Assembly (NCBI GenBank): GCA_023432075.1
Contig: JAEYVD010000827.1
Span: 1 to 17,681, forward strand
Reading direction: 5' to 3'
Origin: Pseudomonadota bacterium
GTDB taxonomy: Bacteria > Pseudomonadota > Gammaproteobacteria > Burkholderiales > Burkholderiaceae_B
Length of the DNA stretch: 17,681 nucleotides
Part shown: positions 8,443 through 14,798 of the stretch, piece after piece
How positions within the stretch are numbered: position 1 is the stretch's first letter
Layout of the letters: every line of letters starts with the position of its first letter
Position numbers and translations under genes: made by a program
Notes under the pieces: generated by a model
The model's database searches: none
The model's input: only the letters and a program-made list of their open reading frames with translations
What the model was told of the DNA's origin: nothing

Positions 8443-8920
8443 GATGTCGTTCCATCCAGTGGCGGCTGGCGGCCAGCAACTGCCGCAGGTCCGAAGGATC
8501 CAGGGCGTTCACGCGCGCGTTCGGCGCATAGGCCAGTGTTTCAAGCAACTGCGCGCCGTTACCCGGCAGCGTCGCTCCGCTGCTCGCCAGCCAGGCCACC
8601 CACGTTTCGCCGTTCAGTGCCGCGACTTGGCCGTCGGACCCTTGGGCGGCCAGCGCTGTGCGTTTGAGCAGCGACGGCAGCGAACGTGCTGCAAGCGGAT
8701 TGACAACTATGTCTGCTTCAAGCTGACGCAATTCGGACAGCGCCTCGCGCCGGTACCGGTTCCGGTGCCACCGGCGCCATGAGCGCGCCGCAAGCCAGCC
8801 TGTCGCGATCGCCGCGAGCAAGGCCACCACCACCCAACCCCAGGTTTGCGGCCAATAGGAGACCGGGGCTGGCAAAGGCAGTTCGCGCAATTGGTCAAGG
8901 CCCGGCAGGTCTTCATTCAT
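8429..8920 (-). CDS. DUF4381 single-span membrane protein
   Basis: This 163-residue protein has a short N-terminal segment containing the family-typical run LRELPLPAPVSYWPQT. One transmembrane helix follows at about 27-46 (WGWVVVALLAAIATGWLAA), then a strongly basic stretch (RSWRRWHRNRYRRE) and an alpha-helical soluble region. The basic flank predicts that the C-terminal part is cytoplasmic. The ATG at 8920 forms an ATGA overlap with the stop of the DUF58 gene and is preceded by GGGGAGG at a good distance, so it is preferred over an in-frame start at 8935. DUF4381 proteins are regularly encoded between DUF58 and vWA genes in MoxR clusters. No enzymatic function is known for the family. Confidence 0.86.
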   Translation of the reverse strand: MNEDLPGLDQLRELPLPAPVSYWPQTWGWVVVALLAAIATGWLAARSWRRWHRNRYRREALSELRQLEADIVVNPLAARSLPSLLKRTALAAQGSDGQVAALNGETWVAWLASSGATLPGNGAQLLETLAYAPNARVNALDPSDLRQLLAASRHWMERHHVAA

Positions 8921-9852
8921 GGCCGCCCTCCCCAAGCCTGCCGCCCCAGTTCGCGGCGCAGTTGCGTCAGTTCGTCCGTCGCCGTATCGATGCTAAGGAG
9001 CGGTACACGGCTGCGCCGCAGCAGTTCAGCTACTTCACGCAGCCGGCCGCTGAAGAAATTAGCCAACGGTTGGCGCACGTTCTTGCGCCCTACGGGGATC
9101 TCCAAGTGAAGCTCGCCTTGCGTGACGAGCATATGCCCCCTGCTTGGCAGGTTCTGCGCCATGGGATCGAAAATGAGCGCCGCGATGACGTCGTTATGGG
9201 CCGCCAGCAAGCGCAAGCTTCGAAGCGTGTTGTCATCGGCGCCGAAGAAATCGCTCAGGATGCATATCAGGCTATCGTGCGGCGACTGCGCCAGGGCCGC
9301 GCGCAGCGCAGCGTTCAAGCCTTCCGGTCGCGACTGGTCAGAGCGCTGCGCCGAAAGACCCTGATTCGCTCTGACCAGTTCAGCCAGCAATGCCCGTATC
9401 CGATCTCGGCTGCGCAGCGGCTTGAAGCTGCGCTGCCCGTCGTCGTCGAACACAATTCCGCCGACACGATCGCCAGCATGCAGTGACATCCAGGCGGCCG
9501 CAGCCGCCAGGCGTGCGCCAACCGCGCACTTGAACGCCCGCACCGATCCGAAGTACATGCTCATGCGCTGATCCGCCAGGATCAGCGTGGGCCTGTCTCG
9601 CTCCTCGGTGAAGCTGCGCACATAAGGCTTGCCATATCGTAGTGATGCTCTCAAGTCCAACTGACGCAGATCATCTCCGGCGACGTACCGTCGCAACTCG
9701 GCAAAGTCCAGGCCGCGGCCGCGCAGCCGCGAACCATGCAGCCCCGCAAGCACGCTGCCGCGTTGCGGCGTTGACCGAAATGACAGCCCGGCCATGGCCC
9801 CTTCTAAAGCCATGAGTTCGGCCAGCGGCGGATGGACGGGATGCGCTTGCAT
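8917..9852 (-). CDS. DUF58 domain protein (vWA-like partner of MoxR)
   Basis: The product has 311 residues and no transmembrane helix, so it is probably cytoplasmic or peripheral. The DUF58 core is clear: GRGLDFAELRRYVAGDDLRQLDLRAS at 46-70 region, then KPYVRSFTEERDRP, then ILADQRMSMYFGS with D94-x-R-x-S98 at the vWA metal-site position. The D-x-R-x-S form departs from the classical D-x-S-x-S, although similar D-Q-R-x-S versions occur in proteobacterial DUF58 proteins as I recall them. The ATG at 9852 has GAGGGG 7 bases upstream and lies 10 bases after the MoxR stop; the alternative at 9888 would run 26 bases into moxR. DUF58 proteins are near-constant partners of MoxR ATPases and may link the ATPase to the membrane vWA proteins. 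Confidence 0.88.
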   Translation of the reverse strand: MQAHPVHPPLAELMALEGAMAGLSFRSTPQRGSVLAGLHGSRLRGRGLDFAELRRYVAGDDLRQLDLRASLRYGKPYVRSFTEERDRPTLILADQRMSMYFGSVRAFKCAVGARLAAAAAWMSLHAGDRVGGIVFDDDGQRSFKPLRSRDRIRALLAELVRANQGLSAQRSDQSRPEGLNAALRAALAQSPHDSLICILSDFFGADDNTLRSLRLLAAHNDVIAALIFDPMAQNLPSRGHMLVTQGELHLEIPVGRKNVRQPLANFFSGRLREVAELLRRSRVPLLSIDTATDELTQLRRELGRQAWGGRP

Positions 9853-9862
9853 GCGGCGCCCC

Positions 9863-10822
9863 TCAGGCCGGCACTGCGACCGTGTCAAGCAGGCGGTCTA
9901 TCACCGCGTCTGGGGTCACGCCGTCGGCCACTGCATCGTAGGAAAGATGCAGGCGATGGCAAAGCACCGGATGCGCCATCGCGCGCACGTCATCGGGCGT
10001 ACTGAAGTCGGCGCCTGATAGCCAGGCGTGGGCGCGGGCTGCCCGGTCCAATGCAATGGCGCCGCGCGGACTCGCGCCCACCTGTATCCAGCGGGCCATA
10101 TCCGGGTCATTCGGATGACGAGTCGCATTGACCAAGTCGACAATGTAGCGATCGGTAGCTGCCGAGACGTAAACCGCCGCTGCTTCCGCCCGGCAGGCGA
10201 ACAGGTCATCCTGGGACAAACGGGTGGCGGTGTCTGTCGGCTGGGACGGGCTGCGTAGCAGCGCGAGCATCTCCGCCTCGTCGTCGGGCGCGGGATAGTC
10301 GAAACTGATCTTCATCAGGAACCGGTCCATCTGCGCTTCAGGCAAGGGATAGGTGCCCTCCTGCTCAATGGGATTCTGCGTCGCGAGCACCATGAACAAG
10401 GGCAGCATGGGCCGCGTCTCACCGCCCACGGTGATCTGCCGTTCTTCCATCGCTTCCAGCAGGGCCGACTGGACCTTGGCGGGCGCCCGGTTCACCTCGT
10501 CGGCGAGAATGAGATTGCCGAATAGCGGACCGGGCTGGAATGCCACCTTGTTTCGACCTTCGGCGTCCTGCTGAAGCACATCGGCGCCCGTGATGTCCGA
10601 AGGAAGCAGGTCGGGCGTGAACTGGATGCGGCGCATCTGTGCCGCGAGATGCGCCGCCAGCGCCTTGACGGAACGCGTCTTGGCCAGTCCGGGCAGGCTT
10701 TCGAGCAGGACATGTCCGTCGGCCAGCAGCGCCACGATGATCTTGCGGATGACCTGCGCTTGCCCCAGCACCTCCCGGGAGACTGCCTGTTCAAGCGCCA
10801 GAATGCCGTCACGGTTCGCCAT
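9863..10822 (-). CDS. MoxR-family AAA+ ATPase
   Basis: The 319-residue protein shows the MoxR core in order: an atypical Walker A ESLPGLAKT (41-49), Walker B LILADEVNR (104-112), the MoxR hallmark KVQSALLEAMEERQ (116-129), sensor 1 in ATQNPIEQEGTYPLPEAQMDRF (147-168 region), and a C-terminal lid domain with ASPRGA. All ATPase residues look intact. A GGGGAAG ribosome site lies 7 bases before the ATG. MoxR ATPases hydrolyse ATP to remodel client proteins or help insert metal cofactors together with vWA partners, as proposed for methanol dehydrogenase and other systems. Here the next genes are DUF58, DUF4381, BatA, BatB and BatD types and the preceding gene is an FGE. The specific client is inferred to belong to this operon. 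Confidence 0.93.
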   Translation of the reverse strand: MANRDGILALEQAVSREVLGQAQVIRKIIVALLADGHVLLESLPGLAKTRSVKALAAHLAAQMRRIQFTPDLLPSDITGADVLQQDAEGRNKVAFQPGPLFGNLILADEVNRAPAKVQSALLEAMEERQITVGGETRPMLPLFMVLATQNPIEQEGTYPLPEAQMDRFLMKISFDYPAPDDEAEMLALLRSPSQPTDTATRLSQDDLFACRAEAAAVYVSAATDRYIVDLVNATRHPNDPDMARWIQVGASPRGAIALDRAARAHAWLSGADFSTPDDVRAMAHPVLCHRLHLSYDAVADGVTPDAVIDRLLDTVAVPA

Positions 10823-10846
10823 GCATCTTCCCCTTCCCTTGGATCG

Positions 10847-10865
10847 GCTGCTCGCGAGGAGCGGC
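10847..10865 (-). other. Small stem-loop in the FGE-moxR spacer
   Basis: GCTGCTC at 10847-10853 and GAGCGGC at 10859-10865 can form a 7-bp stem (one G-U pair) with a 5-base loop. It lies in the 45-base spacer between the FGE stop and the moxR start and has no U-tract. It may be chance or an RNA processing/stability element; no terminator function is supported. Confidence 0.25.
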
Positions 10866-10867
10866 TG

Positions 10868-12010
10868 CTAACGACTGGCGACGCTGCGCTGACGAGCCTC
10901 AGCCGACTTCCATTGTTCCGGCGTCATGACCGTCCGGAACCCGAGATGTGACATGGGATTGAGCGGGTCAGTGCCGCGCCGCGCGCTGGCGCGATAGCTG
11001 ATGCAGTACGTGTCGCTGCACAGAAACGAACCACCGCGAGTGACCCGCTTAGGTGCCGTGGCGGGCACGTTGCCATCGCTGGGATCAAAGCTATCAGCCG
11101 GGCCGGCAGGATCCATTGGAGGTTGGCGAAACTGCGCCTGCACGTTGAAAGCATCCGCCCGATACCAGTCCGCCGTCCATTGCCAGACATTGCCGGCCAT
11201 GTCGTACAGGCCATACCCGTTGGCCGCGTAGCTTCCCACGGGCGTCGTGCCCACCTGCACTTTTTCGTCCTTGACCACGGGAAACGGCTGCTGCTGCCGG
11301 GTATCCCAGATATTCGCCATGGCTTGGCCTTGCGGCTGAAGGTCGTTGCCCCAACTGTAGGTGGCCTGCTCGAAACCGCCTCGTGCCGCGAACTCCCACT
11401 CGGCCTCGGTCGGGAGGCGTTTCCCCGCCCACTTGGCATAGGCCTGGGCGTCTTCATACGACACCTGCACGACTGGATGTTCGTCCTTGCCGTCGATATT
11501 GCTCCCGGGTCCTTGCGGATGGCGCCAATTGGCGCCGGGCACGAAACGCCACCAGCGTGAATAGTCGCGTAGCGACACCTCGGTTTCGGTGCCGACGAAC
11601 ACCATGGCCCCGGGAACCAGCGCGCTGTCATCCGGGCGCGGCGTGCCGGGTGGCAACTGGGGACGCAGATCTTCCCAGCGCGGCTTTTGCTCTGCGGTTG
11701 TAACGTAGCCGGTGGCGTCGACGAACCGGCGGAACTCTTTATTGGTGACGTCGTGCACGTCCATCCAGAATCCGCTCAGCCGTACCTTGTGTGCGGGGCG
11801 TTCATTGGGCTGAGACATCTGATGATCATTGCCCATCAGAAATTCGGTCCCGGGAATCCAGGCCATGCCTGCCGGCCCACTTTTGCCATCGCCCAATTTG
11901 ACGACATGCGGCTGGGGAGTGGCGGATGTGCCCGCGACATAAGCCCCGATTGCGGCCGAAGCCCCAAGAATCGCCGCGAGCGCCAGTCCGATCTTCAGCT
12001 TCTGTTTCAC
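10868..12010 (-). CDS. Formylglycine-generating enzyme (SUMF1/FGE family), membrane-anchored or exported
   Basis: The product has 380 residues from a GTG at 12010, with GGGAGAG about 7 bases upstream. A hydrophobic segment at about 7-27 forms a signal anchor or signal peptide. The FGE-sulfatase fold follows: PGTEFLMGND near 53-62, the N-x-P-x-H-like NERPAHKV, RLPTEAEWEFAARGG (198-212), GLYDMAGNVWQW (267-278) and RGGSFLCSDTYCISYRASAR. The last segment holds C331 and C336, spaced exactly like the catalytic pair of true FGEs, and they are the only cysteines in the protein. Family knowledge: FGE is a copper- and oxygen-dependent oxidase that converts the Cys of C-x-(P/A)-x-R in sulfatases to formylglycine. 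The sulfatase at 1897-3519 in the same block has such a motif, so it is the likely client. This is the first gene of the block and is preceded by a 340-base gap. Confidence 0.92.
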   Translation of the reverse strand: MKQKLKIGLALAAILGASAAIGAYVAGTSATPQPHVVKLGDGKSGPAGMAWIPGTEFLMGNDHQMSQPNERPAHKVRLSGFWMDVHDVTNKEFRRFVDATGYVTTAEQKPRWEDLRPQLPPGTPRPDDSALVPGAMVFVGTETEVSLRDYSRWWRFVPGANWRHPQGPGSNIDGKDEHPVVQVSYEDAQAYAKWAGKRLPTEAEWEFAARGGFEQATYSWGNDLQPQGQAMANIWDTRQQQPFPVVKDEKVQVGTTPVGSYAANGYGLYDMAGNVWQWTADWYRADAFNVQAQFRQPPMDPAGPADSFDPSDGNVPATAPKRVTRGGSFLCSDTYCISYRASARRGTDPLNPMSHLGFRTVMTPEQWKSAEARQRSVASR

Positions 12011-12350
12011 TTGCTCTCTCCCTCAGTCGAGTCAAGCCAAAACTGCGTGCGCCGCGACTCCATCCAGCCGGCCATGAAAGCGGATTCGGCTGTGAAGAGC
12101 TGGGCGGTTTGAATGGGCTACCGTCGCTAGAAAGTAGAGCCATTTTTGAGGCGGCGCTATCCGAAATGCGAAAACTACGAATTCGCTTTTAAAAAAATTC
12201 CGACTCGCAGCAGCGCGAAGAAACTCAACGCCAACTTACCCAAATGACTGAGGAGTCATTCACAGGGATACCCAATTTTCGAGCGATGTCGATCGAAATA
12301 CTGCCAACCTTGGACGCAATGTCGCAACCCACACGGCAACACTTCCACGT
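12011..12350. other. Intergenic region upstream of the FGE-moxR-sulfatase block
   Basis: No convincing gene is present on either strand. The stretch is visibly richer in A/T than its surroundings, with A/T tracts at 12187-12199. It must hold the promoter of the downstream minus-strand block unless that block is read through from the barrel gene, but I could not assign clear -35/-10 boxes. It also holds the perfect inverted repeat at 12243-12260. A weak stem (12204-12219) lies six bases from a 7-base T run on the minus strand; it could terminate the barrel gene transcript, but the stem is too short to call. Confidence 0.5.
12243..12260. promoter_or_regulatory. Perfect inverted repeat AATGACT-N4-AGTCATT, possible operator
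   Basis: AATGACT at 12243-12249 and AGTCATT at 12254-12260 are exact reverse complements separated by GAGG. The element lies about 230 bases upstream of the FGE start and about 90 bases past the barrel gene stop. A dimeric repressor or activator site for the downstream block is the simplest idea. A weak hairpin in the barrel gene 3' UTR is the alternative. The symmetry is seen directly; the role is inferred. Confidence 0.4.
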
Positions 12351-13538
12351 TCATCTCCAGGCAGTGCCTACTTGGATATAGAAGGCATTTTGGTCCTTGC
12401 TGTGCGCCACATCCAGACCAACGGCCAAACCGAGCGAGCGCGCGAGCAAGTACCGAAAGCCCGTGCCCACGCTGACGACATTCTGGGCCTCTGAGAACGA
12501 GCGCCAATTGCCGTAAGCCTTTCCGACCCCGGTAAATGCCAGTACCGACCATCGAGGAGTGACATTCCAGCGCAGTTCGGTTTCCAGCACGACCGCGTCG
12601 CGATCCTGATAGCGCCCGCGCGCTACACCACGCAGATCGACATAGGGTTGGGCGTAGAACGGTACGGTGCCACGTGTGAACTGACCATCGGTGCGCAGGC
12701 CTAACGTCCAGCGTTCCTTCAGCGGAAGCCAGTGGTATCCACGCGCTCGATAGCTTTCGAAAGGTTGATCGCTGCCCAACCAATTGCGTGCAAGCTCTGC
12801 CGTGAATTCGGCATACGATCCGCGATTCGGGTAGAAGATGTTGTCCCGCGTGTCGTACTCCAATACTGCGCCAGCCTTTCCAATGTGGCCGACCTGCTGC
12901 TCCAGGGAAAGCTCGGATGCGGCCGTGCCGGTGAAGCGGGTGCTGGAATGAAAATAGGAATATCGCGGGCCGGCGTACCAACGGCTGTCTCCAAGCCGAG
13001 CTAGCACTTGCTGCACCAGAAACGTGCCTCTGACTTGGTAGTTCCGCCCGCTATCGACGGCACCGTAGTATTCCAGGTTGGCTCGACCCTGTGCAATCGC
13101 GCCAAGATAGCGATACCGGTCTCCCGACCAGTTATGGAAGTGAAAGAGAGCTCCGCCCCGCGTACCGTTTGCAGTGGCCAGGCCACCGACACCGGTGATA
13201 TTGGGAGGCGGTTTTCGCCCTTCCATGGCCTCACCGCCCTCCTGCGCGTCAGCCTCTGAAAAATACAGCAGCATCACTCCCCCTCCGTATCCCACTGCTG
13301 GCTCGGTAATGACGACCGGCACTGGCAATGCGCCACGGTTACGAAGCAGGAAATCGCTAGCGTCGAGCCCTCCATCGGACTTGTCAGTCATGAGGGGTGC
13401 GTCAGCCCAGGCGGCGGCATTCAGCCAACACGCAACAAACATAGTAGCGAGCGCCGCATGCGTCATCTGAATTGGCCGGCGAGGTATCGCGCGGAGGCTA
13501 GCGCATCGTCTCGAAATCTTTGGGTTTTCAAGTGCCAT
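12351..13538 (-). CDS. BamA/TamA-type (Omp85) outer-membrane barrel protein without POTRA domains
   Basis: The product has 395 residues from the ATG at 13538, or 371 from the ATG at 13466. A signal sequence is clear (ALATMFVACWLNAAAWA before DAP). The rest is alternating beta-barrel sequence with Omp85/surface-antigen hallmarks: EPAVGYGGGVMLLY near the start, YDTRDNIFYPNRGSYAEF mid-barrel, and a final aromatic strand ending GTAWR. It is long enough for one 16-strand barrel only, so there are no POTRA repeats. I prefer 13538 because GAAGG lies upstream and it supplies a basic n-region; 13466 has no ribosome site. It lies upstream of, and in the same direction as, the FGE block, separated by 340 bases. 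A role in export or lipid transfer cannot be read from the sequence. Confidence 0.8.
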   Translation of the reverse strand: MALENPKISRRCASLRAIPRRPIQMTHAALATMFVACWLNAAAWADAPLMTDKSDGGLDASDFLLRNRGALPVPVVITEPAVGYGGGVMLLYFSEADAQEGGEAMEGRKPPPNITGVGGLATANGTRGGALFHFHNWSGDRYRYLGAIAQGRANLEYYGAVDSGRNYQVRGTFLVQQVLARLGDSRWYAGPRYSYFHSSTRFTGTAASELSLEQQVGHIGKAGAVLEYDTRDNIFYPNRGSYAEFTAELARNWLGSDQPFESYRARGYHWLPLKERWTLGLRTDGQFTRGTVPFYAQPYVDLRGVARGRYQDRDAVVLETELRWNVTPRWSVLAFTGVGKAYGNWRSFSEAQNVVSVGTGFRYLLARSLGLAVGLDVAHSKDQNAFYIQVGTAWR

Positions 13539-13633
13539 CTATGGCCGCCTTCGCCGGAACGTATGGCCTAAGTATTGCCGACGCGTTCGGATAAAGCCTA
13601 GTGACACATTGCAGCGCTCACCCGGCAAATGCT

Positions 13634-13645
13634 GCGCCCGGGCGC
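13634..13645. other. 12-bp perfect GC palindrome in spacer
   Basis: GCGCCCGGGCGC is self-complementary and lies about 100 bases past the stop of the GlxA-type gene and about 95 bases before the barrel gene ATG. There is no T-run on either side and no loop. It may be part of a cruciform or operator, or only a GC-rich chance occurrence. Confidence 0.25.
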
Positions 13646-13682
13646 GGGGCTGTGGAGTGCGAAGCATGTTCCGGAGTCACGT

Positions 13683-13735
13683 CCGCCAATTTCCAACTTT
13701 ATGTCCCGCTGCCGCCAATTCTCAACTTTATGTCC
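13683..13735. repeat. Two tandem 24-bp imperfect direct repeats, transposon-end-like
   Basis: Copies at 13683-13706 and 13712-13735 share 22 of 24 bases (core CCGCCAATT..CAACTTTATGTCC) with a 29-base period. A partial trace, GTCCGCC, starts at the left border. Read on the other strand the core is GGACATAAAGTTG..AATTGGCGG. Repeated subterminal binding sites like this are typical of IS21-type insertion sequence ends, and the low-GC repeats contrast with their GC-rich surroundings. There is no transposase in the window, so this would be a remnant or solitary end. The repeat is seen directly; the IS origin is inferred. Confidence 0.5.
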
Positions 13736-13742
13736 ACCGACT

Positions 13743-14798
13743 CTACTGTCGCAAGGTGCCCTCTGCAGCCCGCATCGACATGGGCGCAACGCCGAGCCTG
13801 CGCTCGAACGCCCGCGACATCTGCTGCCGGCCCGAGAACCCGCATCGCAGCGCGATCTTGTCCAGTGACTGATTGGTGCTCGACAACAGCTCTCTGGCCA
13901 GATCCACCTGCGCGGCACGGATGTACTGCGCGGGAGAGATTCCGTACACCTCTTTGAAGGTCCGGGAAAGCTGCCGCGTGCCCAGGCAGACGTGCTCCGC
14001 GACCTCCTCCACCGTGACGCCATGTTCCAGACGGGCCAGGATGAAGTCTGTCGCGCGCCGCAAGCGGTCTGACGAACCGCCGTACGCCGCCAACGCCATG
14101 CTTTGCTGGCCCTGGCCTGGGGCGCGCACGCGGTAGACGACCAGTTCACGGGCAACATCGAGCGCCAGTTCCCTGCCGAAATCCTCGTCGACCAGACTCA
14201 ACGCCAGGTCGATTCCCGCCGTGGCGCCCGCGGCGGTAAAGGTCTTTCCTTCGCGCGTGATGATGGCATCGTTGTCGACGAGTACCGTGGGGTACAGCTC
14301 AGACAGCTTGTCGGCCTGGCCCCAATGTGTGGTCGCGGTCTTGCCCGCCAGAAGGCCCGTCTCAGCCAGAACAAAGGCGCCCGTGCAGACCGAACCCAAC
14401 CGGCGGACGCGCGGCTCCACAGCGAGCAACCAGTTCCTGAGCTGGGCGTCGTGCATCGCATTCATGACCCCGGGGCCGCCCGCGACAATCAGCGTGTCGA
14501 ATGCACAGATATCGGGCGGCGGCAACGCCGCCGTCTGCAGCCGAAGATTCGAGGAACATGTGATCTCCCCACCGAATGTGGAAAGCGCCGTAATCCGGTA
14601 GCGATCGGGTTCACGTACGTCGCGCAGGTGGCAATTGGCCCGGCTGAAAACATCGGCCGGGCCGGTGGCGTCAAGCAAGAGCACATCGTCGAAAACGACA
14701 ATGCCGATTTCGCGCGTGCCCTTGAACGCCCTTTCCGTCACGTCAGGTTCAATCCGCGACGAAGCCACTTTCCTTGGCAACTTGCTGCCACTGCGCAT
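13743..14798 (-). CDS. GlxA-family transcriptional regulator (DJ-1/PfpI domain + AraC-type HTH)
   Basis: The product has 351 residues. Residues of about 30-205 form a DJ-1/PfpI (amidotransferase-like) sensor domain with IVVFDDVLLLDATGPADVF, IVAGGPGV, the nucleophile-elbow Cys in GSVCTGAF (C138) and ATTHW. The C-terminal AraC/XylS DNA-binding part has two helix-turn-helices, near 263-283 (TVEEVAEHVCLGTRQLSRTF) and 311-332 (SLDKIALRCGFSGRQQMSRAF). The ATG at 14798 lies inside the Bug gene (50-base overlap) with GAGGGA unusually close. A GTG at 14741 would begin the protein just after the Bug stop and cannot be excluded. It is probably cotranscribed with the Bug gene. It likely controls the Bug gene and the divergent hydratase gene. 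Confidence 0.9.
   Translation of the reverse strand: MRSGSKLPRKVASSRIEPDVTERAFKGTREIGIVVFDDVLLLDATGPADVFSRANCHLRDVREPDRYRITALSTFGGEITCSSNLRLQTAALPPPDICAFDTLIVAGGPGVMNAMHDAQLRNWLLAVEPRVRRLGSVCTGAFVLAETGLLAGKTATTHWGQADKLSELYPTVLVDNDAIITREGKTFTAAGATAGIDLALSLVDEDFGRELALDVARELVVYRVRAPGQGQQSMALAAYGGSSDRLRRATDFILARLEHGVTVEEVAEHVCLGTRQLSRTFKEVYGISPAQYIRAAQVDLARELLSSTNQSLDKIALRCGFSGRQQMSRAFERRLGVAPMSMRAAEGTLRQ

Noticed and set aside
12115..12149. Stem-like GGCTAC / GTAGAGCC followed by ATTTTTG on the plus strand
   Set aside because: The stem is imperfect and no plus-strand gene lies upstream for it to terminate.
12191..12219. Possible Rho-independent terminator for the barrel gene (weak stem then a 7-base T run on the minus strand)
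   Set aside because: The stem is only about five pairs with one wobble and lies six bases from the T run, too weak to call.
13598..14158. Minus-strand open frame spanning the tandem repeats and the 3' half of the GlxA-type gene
   Set aside because: It is out of frame with the AraC-type protein, and its apparent repeat peptides (KVENW.. / KLEIGG..) only reflect the DNA repeat.
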